A stretch of 64,000 nt of DNA, taken from Coniochaeta sp. PMI_546 (lineage: Eukaryota > Ascomycota > Sordariomycetes > Coniochaetales > Coniochaetaceae). Below are positions 56,469-64,000 of the stretch, in pieces (position 1 is the stretch's first letter; every line of letters begins with the position of its first letter). The translations under genes and the position numbers were made by a program. The stretch spans positions 1,426,001 through 1,490,000 of the forward strand of contig MU271147.1 in NCBI GenBank assembly GCA_021432605.1, written 5' to 3'. The notes below the pieces were generated by a model, which saw nothing but the letters and a program-made list of their open reading frames with translations, had not been told where the DNA came from and ran no database searches.

Positions 56469-59183
56469 AAGCGCTATACCTCGCCTTACGTGTGTAGTCA
56501 TGCATTTTCTTTGTCACATGTGCCGTAGTAGTCTCTTCTGCGGAGTCACCCAGGCACAACACAGGCGCTACCCAAGAGCGCTTGAGTCAAAGGTTCAACT
56601 GCATATCTGGAGTTTGTTTACTTCATCCCATGCATATGGCGTCTCGGGCATTGTTTTGTCTTTCTTGAGGTTTGGAAAGGCAAGGGAGGATTGCATTGGG
56701 ACTGGGAGGCCTGGATTACGGGTCCTCCACCCTGTGTCAACCATGGCGATCACTGCGAACTCAGAATCCATTAAAGGATGGCGACGACTACAATTGGGGG
56801 GATGGGGAATGGCCTACTGGTGCGAGCGCCGCAATCACCTGCATTAGTCTTACCTAGCTCTAGCTTCTGCCGGTTTTCTGCTGTGGCGATGCCATCGGGC
56901 GCATACCTGCCACGAAGAACCTGCAAAATGGCGGATGCCTTGAATGAAACCTAGGTAAGGTAGGTATGGCAAGATCTCTCTTCTTCCCCTGTTGGCCAAG
57001 CCCATGGTCGGTCGCTACAATGGCGGAAGCGGGTTTGGCATCTCCACACAAGCCACTTACCATGCCGGGTTCACCACCATCATCAAATGCGTGGACCATG
57101 CGCTTGATGCTAGCTGTTGGCCGGTGATTTAGTGACCTTGACGTGACACGTAGTAATCCGGCGTACTTCGGTGAAATGGATGTTGGCCTTGCAGACTTCG
57201 TCAGGCTAGTGTTGTAAGCCTGTCCCTTGCAATTTGGCTCGCGGCTACTTCCATGCCAAGATCCTTCGAAAGGGAGTGGTCACTTTGTGGACCTTTCAAC
57301 CGCTGTATGCTTCCAGTTTCTATGGGCAGAGGCGATGCCACTCTTTGTCACAGACACTTCATTTTTGACCCCCTTTCGATCGTACTTGCGGCCCAAGAAC
57401 GCGTATCAGCTTCCAAACACACAGACATTATTCGGCATGTGGCATGTACCATTCAGACAGCACCACTTCCTCCACCGCCATCAGTCAGAACCCGAAGGCC
57501 AACAACAAACAATGCCTAATCAATCCCTCATTCTGCGCATGTCTTCAAGCACCACTTATCCCCTGACCACCCCGGAATCGCCTCCAAGACAACCTTCCTC
57601 AAATTGCAATCCTCGCGTAAACATCTCATCCATCCTCAACCCAGATCCATCGTGCCCGACATCCAGTACAGCTAGGGAAGCTGTCTGAGAAAATGGTGTC
57701 GAGGTTCTCGCAGAAGTGGGTGTAGTCCGTGTTGGAGAAGCGGTTCGCTCGTGTTGGCCGCGGGGAAAGCCGGAACATCAATGGGTCTGTCATGTTGTCG
57801 GGAGATTGTCGGGTGTGCGGCTGCTGCTCTCAGGGCAGGGTCGTGTCATTCCGTCGGGCGAGCCAGGCCAGAGATTTGACACTTGTCACGCTGGTGGATA
57901 CTGTTCTCTTAGACGGAGTTTGGCCTCTGGTAGGGGACACAGCTTATATGTGACGACTGAGTCCGACGGACTATGGGTTGAGGGTTGTGCGTTGTTGCGC
58001 TTCTTCCAGTGGACTAAGGCGCTCGCGAGGGCATGAATGTAAAGCAAGGCTGTTGTCGCGTGTGTCACTGGTGAAAAACCTCGTCGAGGCATGGATGGAG
58101 AGGGACCTGGGGTTGCATCTGGTCCGGACTTATACACGAATTCACCTGGCGAAGCACTTGCCCTAGATGTCGCCCCTATGGACCGGCGCAGAGGTGGTGG
58201 CAGAACGTCGACGGATGTGATTGGTCGTCGACGACGGGCGGGCTCACAGTCGATGGATGGTTCTCCTGGGTCTGGGCTGCAGAGTCGCTCATGTGGCGGG
58301 CAAGTTGGCCAGTGGCTCATAGGGTCCGCGGAGCCGCGGTTGATGCAGGTAGGGTGCCCGCAAGAATACACATGTGTGGCTTATGGTACTTCACAGCCCA
58401 CGTTGGGCGGTCTAAGCCGTCTGTTCGTCTAAGGAATCGGTTGCGTGTCATGGTTGTGGTATGTAAGGTCGGAGAGTCAATTTATGGTCTTGGACTGCGG
58501 TTGGCACTCGAGATGCAAGGAAGAGTCTAGATCAAAGGTGAAGGCGGTATTAGAGGTGCACGCATTTCAGGAGCGTTGTCCTCTGGGAGAGTTTAGAGGA
58601 CAGGGCTGACTATATAGATTGTTCCTCTTGGAACCTAGGACAAATGTAAGATTTGGCAGCTACACTTGTTTGCGGGTATTGAAAACGTGATCGTCGGGCC
58701 GAGTGTTGTGGACAAGTACAGTCATAAAGCTAAGAAAAGCTCGGCTAGGCATTGAAGATGCGTGTGAAGCTTGATATTCTGTCGATTTCCCGCGGCCATT
58801 TCATCGAAGTATCCCCGCGAGGCCGTCATGGTAGACATCTTGCATGATTCATTCAAGAAAGAGCAGACCGCCGTGGTTTCGGCTGCTTCTTACCTGCCCA
58901 ATACTTCTATGTCTAGGAAATGTGAGGTCTTCACCAACAGCAAACTTTGCATATACCCTTCCCAAGCATGGCAAGACTCTAATTACCACTTTAAGGCGAG
59001 AGAGCGTGGATATGTTGAGAAAATATACCTTTTTCCCATGTGTAATGACTAAGGTAGCTACCTAGCCTGCTAAACGTACATTTTGTTTTATTTTTGGCCA
59101 AACCTATGCGTAACTCCTGAAATGCATATTGGTATCATGGTTCGTAAGTCATAGCCACAAACCTGTCCTCGTCGTCCAGAAGT
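56469..59183. other. 2.7-kb gene-poor interval
   Basis: Apart from the doubtful minus-strand frame listed separately, no gene was recognised. A 58-codon plus-strand frame (57512-57688) begins MPNQSLILRMSSSTTYPLTT and looks like a transcription-factor N-terminus, but no continuation was found. A CTAGGTAAGGTAGGTA word lies at 56951-56966. Confidence 0.4.
57886..58451 (-). pseudogene. Possible damaged gene with a CGHPTC word
   Basis: From an ATG at 58451 a minus-strand frame encodes MTRNRFLRRTDGLDRPTWAV and then passes, through an apparent 2-base shift near 58370, into a frame with YSCGHPTCINRGSADPMSHW and further Cys/His pairs (CPPHERLC). Cys-Gly-His words of this kind occur in small fungal proteins of unknown function. 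The later part to 57886 looks less protein-like. It may be a decayed gene, or the shift may be a sequence error. Weak support. Confidence 0.22.
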
Positions 59184-60883
59184 CTACCGGAACACTTTCT
59201 CCCTCTTCATGGCCAAGCTGCAAATCAGGCAGATTGAACCAGCTGCAATGATAGGAACATAGGCTAGCTGGATAGCCCTGGTGATGCCGTGGATGGCCTC
59301 AGCCCTCGCCTGTGGCGGAGCATTGTTGATGAGCTCACTGCCCACACCGGCAACAGCGTTCGCAATCTCCTGCGGAGATGCACTGGGGAATGTGCGTGCA
59401 AGTGCCTGCTGCGCGTAGTTGATGAAGAGGGCACCTGCCATGCCGGTACCCAGAACGATTCCCATCATCTGCCCTACCGTCATGAACCCAACACTGTACG
59501 GAATCTCGCTAGGCTTGACCTTCATCTGGGCAACCGCAAAGCCGGCTTGACAGAAACAACCGACGCCAGTTCCGAGGATGATGGTGTAGCCGTAGATCTT
59601 GGCATCAGAAGTGTTCTCGTCGATGGTATACACGAGCACTCCACCAATCAGTTCGAGAGCGGCGCCGACGATGTACCACGGGTAGTAGTATCCGGTCTTG
59701 CCCATGAATTGGCCATTGAGCAGGTTGAAGCCGGCGAGGAAGAAGATAAAGGGGAGTAGATGTACCGAAGTCTGCACAGCGGTGATGCCGCGGGCGAACT
59801 GATAGTAGAGTGGGAGATAGTAGATGCCGATGAAGCTTCCGAAAGTTGCAAGCATCATGGTGAAGAAGAGCACTATCATCGTACGGCTCCTCCAGAAGTG
59901 CATCGGGAATAGCCGATTCTCCATCGACGTGCAGAAGAAGGTGCACTGTTGCAGGACGAAAAGAATTGTCAAAACGCCTGCTGTGACGAAGAGACCGATG
60001 CTGCGGCTGTTATCCCAGCTCCACAGGACGCCGCCAAAGTTCATGGCCATGATGATGCAGAGCATTGCTCCGATAGAGAGCACGGTGCCAAGATAATCGA
60101 TCTGCTTGAAGCGGGCCATGAGAGGAACTCCCGGCTGCGGCAAGAAGTCCGGCAGCAGGATGAAGTAGATCGGTGCGCACACAGCGCCGACGAGGAGGTT
60201 GAGGTAGAATGCCCAGCGCCAAGTGGCCGAGCTGTCGCCCAAAGAACCTCCGACGACAGGACCAAGCACGGTACCGATACCCCAGATGAATCCGGTGAGA
60301 CTGAGATACTTTGGCCGTTCCGAATTCGTCGTCGTGACCGAGAGCAAGGTGAGGAGGCCCATGTACATGCCGCAGCCGCCGATTCCAGCCAAAGCTCGTC
60401 CTACGATGAAGGCATTGATGTTCGGAGCACCACCGCACAGCGCCGAGGCACCCATGAACAGGGCTGTGGACCCTATGTAGAGCTTCTTCGCGGAGAAGGT
60501 GCCGTAAGCCTTGGACCATGGGAGTGTCGTGGCGGCCGAGGCGAGTGCGAAAGAAACTCCGAGCCAAGGGACAAGGTCGACGCGGTTGAAAGTCTCAACG
60601 ACCTTGGGTTGGACATTGGCGACAACGGTGTTGTCGAGAGAGTAGAGGAAGAGGGAGGAGAGAAGAGCGACAATGACTAGAACCCACTGTACTAGAGTCA
60701 GTAACGTTTTACATGGATCACATATGACAGAGTCGGTGCGAGGACTGGCCGCTTGCTTACCTTGACTCCATGTACCGACCGTGGTGACTCGGGCGTAGAC
60801 TTCTCGTTGCCATTATAGGCGTCGCCCTTTTCGAGGCGGTCGCTGTTCATCATGGCGCTTCTGTCGTCGCTAGAATCAGCCAT
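59184..60883 (-). CDS. MFS multidrug transporter, DHA2 (14-spanner) type
   Basis: Two exons, 60883-60761 and 60686-59184 (intron 74 bp), encode 541 residues. The N-terminal 41 residues are polar and cytosolic; the first span with LFLYSLDNTVVANVQPKVVE carries the DHA2 signature motif D1. Further marks are VGRALAGIGGCGMYMG and GPVVGGSLGD (antiporter motif C), and about 14 hydrophobic spans are visible. Such pumps sit in the plasma or vacuolar membrane and export toxins or secondary metabolites in exchange for protons. No biosynthetic cluster is next to it, so a self-protection role for a specific product is not supported. It is divergent from the reductase gene at 62238, separated by 1.35 kb. 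Confidence 0.9.
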
Positions 60884-62237
60884 ACTGACTTCTAGGTGAG
60901 GACTTTGAGCGAACGCTGGTAAGAAGGATGTTGATTGACTTGAGTCGTTTGCTTTACTTGGTTGTGGAACTAGACCAGTGTCATGATGCCTTATTGCCAA
61001 TCCAGACGGCCCTTTTATTGTTGGTGGTGGTGTTCAGCACCCTTCTCACAGTTTGCTTTTGGCAGAGAGGTGTTACAGTGAGGATCGAGATCGGTCGATT
61101 ACGTGATGGCCTCAACCGCGTCCTAGAAAGTGCTAGAAACCCTGCAGCGCGAACAAAGGGGAACAAACAAATGCAAGTTGAAGGAATGGGAGGGCCGGCT
61201 AATCGCGGCGTCTTGGCATTCACTGTTGCATCAACACACCAAGACCGCAAACTTCACCCTTTTTGAGTATGCCGTGACCCACATCTCAGGCTAGTCTAGA
61301 CGCTTCTACGGAAGAAGACTAGCGCACGTGCTAGCGAATACGGGACCCCCATTCCGCAGGGCTGACGGAACTTAGGAGGCAGATCCGCGCGGGTGGGGCC
61401 GTCGGGCTATTTCGACATCAGACCAGGATTGACGCTGTCGAAAGTCGTGGAACTTTCGCGGTTGCAGGGGTCAATGCCACTCCTTCATCACTGCCTGACA
61501 GCCTCGTACGTGTACCTGCATCATAATTCAATTAACAAGCATTTTTCAGCTAATTTGGCGTCACAGTAGCGTTTACGACTAGACCGCACTACGGCGCGGG
61601 TAGGGCTGCGGTTACATAGTGTATTGCCTCAGATCTCGTCCATCCCCGCCCGTTCGCACTAGTGTACGCCCTCATCTCACACTGTGTACACTGGCAGGCG
61701 GACCCTGAGTCTGATCTCCGCGGGCTCTTGTAAAACTTTTTCCTGCTGTGTAACGAGCATGCTTCCTCCTACGAACGTGATTGAAGGATTGATGTTGCTG
61801 AGACTCTACACGTGTAGCAGGTGCAAATGTTTGTTCGTCGGCAACGCCTCGCCCCCACCCTCTCCTCCCCCCCAGGTACTTACGCCTTGAATGTTGACTA
61901 TACACACCATCTGTTGCTTGCAGAGTCTAAACATTTCACCTCCAACGACATGTCAGGGATTTCGATCCTTTCGGGACTTGATCACGGCATTGCACTCGCG
62001 CATTGTAGGACAGCACTCGGCCCATATGCTCGCGAAAATTCTCCAGCACGACTGACGTGACGTAAGAAAAGCAAGAATTTGCGTGCTGGAGCGGTATAAC
62101 TTCATAGCGTCACTACAGTTGGGAAGTCGCCTTGATCCTCCGCATCCCACAGCAACCGAGACATTCGAGCATACTCAAACTCACAATTGCACTCCCTGCT
62201 TTACACCTCTGCCCCATCTTGTGACTCTAAGTGTACA
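60884..62237. promoter_or_regulatory. Divergent upstream region of the MFS and reductase genes
   Basis: No gene was recognised. It holds a perfect palindrome CTACACGTGTAG at 61806-61817 (with an E-box CACGTG core) and GTGTAC words at 61657-61667 and 61683-61692, similar to those in other gene-poor parts of the window. Confidence 0.45.
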
Positions 62238-63362
62238 ATGGCTTCCACACTGGCAATCACCTTCGCGGAGCCCTCGTCCGATCCGTCAAACGTCATCCGT
62301 TTCCACTACGACGCAACAGACACCGTCAAGCCTGGCCCCGGTCAGGTCCTCGTCTCCTATGTTGTGTCACCCATCAATCCGCAAGACAACCTCGTCATTG
62401 CTGGCCGCTACCCCGTCAAGCCGCTCCACACCCACAACGGCGAGCCCGTCCCAGGCTATGACGGCGTTGCCCGAGTCCTCGCAGTAGGACCGTCCACTGA
62501 CGGGGTTCTCCAGCCGGGTGACCTTGTCATCCCCCGCCGTCATGGGCTCGGCACATGGCGAAGCCGTGCCGTCCTCGAGTCCAAAGACGTCATCCGTCTG
62601 GGGCCCACAACAGACCCGGTGGCAGCCTCTCTCTTCCGCATGGCCTTCCTGCCCGCCTACCTTCTGGTGGAGGACATGCGCTCCCTCAAGCCGGGTGACT
62701 GGATCATCCAAAACGCCGCGTCTGGTACCATTGCCCAGCTGGTCGTCCAGTTCGCCCACCTCAAGGGCTGCCGCGTCGCTAGCGTGGTGCGTGATCGTGC
62801 CGCTGCGCAAATGTCAACTCTGCAAACAGGTGCAGATGTCGTGATCACAGAGTCGGACCTCAAAGCCAAAGGTGCCGATGCACATCCCAACTTAGCTGAA
62901 GCTGTCGCCCGCGGCCGAGTTGTCCTGGCCCTGGACGCCGTGTTTGGCGAGTCGGGCGAGCAGATTGCAAACCTGCTCGCAAAAGGCGGCACCTATGTCA
63001 ACTACGGCTCGCTCGGCGGCGCGAACGGCGTGATTCGTCTCACGCAGAAGCTCATCTTCTGGAACGAGATTGCATTCCGTAATTTCCGTCTTACGGCACA
63101 GCTGGGCTTGAGATCTCCGGCAGAGATAGAGACGTTGTTGGGATGGTTTGAGGAACTGGTTGCAAACAAGCAAGTGGTAGTGCCTGTTGTGGAGAAAATT
63201 AGTGTTCCACGTCCAGGAGAGGGGGTTGATGTTGTATCGCACTTTGAAGAATTGGTGCGGAAAGCACTTCGTCCGGGGGTTACAGTTGGTGCGAGGAAGC
63301 AGGTACTTGACTTTGGAGATGGGAGGGAGTACCTCAAAGACAAGGATGCGAAGCAAGATTAG
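62238..63362 (+). CDS. Enoyl-thioester reductase, MECR/Etr1-like
   Basis: A single exon of 374 codons; the ATG at 62238 gives MASTLAITFAEPSSDPSNVI, with in-frame non-ATG codons upstream ignored. It is a zinc-free medium-chain dehydrogenase/reductase: SPINPQDNLVIAGRYPVKP with the proton-relay Tyr58, the early GEPVPGYDGVARV, a nucleotide-binding QNAASGTIAQLVVQFA and GGTYVNYGSLGG. MECR/Etr1 enzymes reduce trans-2-enoyl-ACP/CoA with NADPH in mitochondrial fatty acid synthesis, which supplies lipoate. The N-terminus here has acids and few arginines, so mitochondrial import is not obvious; it may be a cytosolic or peroxisomal paralog. Family is firm, location is not. Confidence 0.8.
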   Translation: MASTLAITFAEPSSDPSNVIRFHYDATDTVKPGPGQVLVSYVVSPINPQDNLVIAGRYPVKPLHTHNGEPVPGYDGVARVLAVGPSTDGVLQPGDLVIPRRHGLGTWRSRAVLESKDVIRLGPTTDPVAASLFRMAFLPAYLLVEDMRSLKPGDWIIQNAASGTIAQLVVQFAHLKGCRVASVVRDRAAAQMSTLQTGADVVITESDLKAKGADAHPNLAEAVARGRVVLALDAVFGESGEQIANLLAKGGTYVNYGSLGGANGVIRLTQKLIFWNEIAFRNFRLTAQLGLRSPAEIETLLGWFEELVANKQVVVPVVEKISVPRPGEGVDVVSHFEELVRKALRPGVTVGARKQVLDFGDGREYLKDKDAKQD

Positions 63363-63847
63363 TCACATCTAACCCAATAATATCGCGACCAACAATCACA
63401 TAACCTAGACCTAGGCTCAATCTAAACAGATCCTCTTAGTGACAGATTTTCTTATGAAGAAGAATTAATCTCATGTGCACAATGTTTTCTCTCCCAAAAT
63501 TTCTGCTATTTATCTTGCCAGAGTCCTCTTGATGTGTTTTTAAACTTTGTGTGCAGCTGTGCGACCAGTCTTGCATAGCAGCAACGTAACATTTCCGACC
63601 CATCATATTGTGTAAACCAACAACCAACAGCCAACAACCAACCTTAAAAAGACGTCTGGTGTTGCCGATCATCCGATAGGTGACGTATAACCTATAGACT
63701 TTATGTATACGAATTATAACATCGAGGGTAGCATAGGCTATAATACCCGGCACAATCTCAATATCTGTAAATATGAGGAGACTTAAAGATGAAGTATAAG
63801 CAATGGGATTGGGTGTAATTTATTTTATCATTGACGCTCCTCTACTA
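63363..63847. other. Convergent intergenic region
   Basis: Between the reductase (plus) and the truncated minus-strand gene at the right edge; AT-rich 3' UTR sequence. Nothing else was recognised. Confidence 0.5.
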
Positions 63848-64000
63848 TTAGTCGGTATACTGCTTCTCCTTCTCAATTGCCGCCGCATTATACTTCCTCA
63901 GCATATCCTCCAGGCCCGGAATAGGCGGATCATAGTCGATCCGGCAGCTATTCATCATCCGAGCCAGCAGACTATATACGCCATGCGTGTAGAACAACTC
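63848..64000 (-). CDS. C-terminal end of an unidentified gene (cut by window edge)
   Basis: Fifty minus-strand codons run from the window edge to TAA at 63848-63850, reading ELFYTHGVYSLLARMMNSCR and ending AAAIEKEKQYTD. The frame has no interruption and a helical, charged C-terminus, so it is taken as the last exon of a gene that starts outside. Too little is present to name the family. Confidence 0.55.
   Translation of the reverse strand, partial: ELFYTHGVYSLLARMMNSCRIDYDPPIPGLEDMLRKYNAAAIEKEKQYTD

Noticed and set aside
59184-63362. Secondary-metabolite cluster built on the MFS pump and reductase
   Set aside because: No backbone synthase or other tailoring enzyme nearby; the reductase belongs to a housekeeping-type family.

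Overview
This window is nuclear DNA of a filamentous ascomycete, most likely a Sordariomycete. The evidence is short GT-AG introns of about 46-120 bp with CTNAC-type branch sites, plant-cell-wall enzymes (a GH45 endoglucanase close to Trichoderma EGV and a CE2-like SGNH esterase), a FlbC-type conidiation regulator, scattered 5S rRNA-like copies, HET-domain relics, and the TAGGTAAGGTA-type words common between genes in this class. No bacterial, organellar or intact transposon sequence was recognised.

Layout. About 1-7.7 kb is gene-poor: several coding-like but unrecognised frames on the minus strand and one 184-codon open frame. A flbC-like C2H2 regulator lies at 7.7-8.7 kb, followed by about 5 kb with no recognisable gene. 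A secreted CE2-like esterase is at 13.9-15.4 kb. A relic zone at 15.4-17.9 kb holds a 5S rRNA fragment, a stop-riddled unknown gene and a HET relic. A secreted beta-helix gene with an in-frame stop is at 17.9-19.4 kb.

From 20.8 to 42.4 kb the window is gene-dense: CREG-like protein, dynein light chain roadblock, a possible tiny two-exon gene, a large DUF8004-like protein, choline kinase, SCO1, the COMPASS subunit SPP1, a BLOC-1-like coiled coil, an HD-domain hydrolase, a 5S-like copy, the GH45 endoglucanase and aspartate-semialdehyde dehydrogenase. A second gene-poor stretch (42.4-46.9 kb) contains another broken HET gene. Then come a HhH-GPD DNA glycosylase, the 2,168-residue SEN1 helicase, a DHA2-type MFS transporter, an enoyl-thioester reductase, and the last 50 codons of an unidentified gene at the right edge.

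Function. Most genes are unlinked housekeeping genes: phospholipid synthesis (choline kinase), cytochrome oxidase copper delivery (SCO1), H3K4 methylation (SPP1), transcription termination and R-loop removal (SEN1), Met/Thr/Ile synthesis (HOM2) and base excision repair. They do not form a biosynthetic cluster. The accessory elements (cell-wall enzymes, beta-helix protein, HET relics, 5S relics) sit next to or inside the gene-poor stretches. Several damaged copies carry changes of the C-to-T / G-to-A kind, which would fit past RIP. No previously undescribed multi-gene system could be supported. The best leads are the divergent 5S copies with a shared unusual 3' half, the in-frame stop in the beta-helix gene, the tiny two-exon gene, and the repeated SUMO-motif tail of SEN1.
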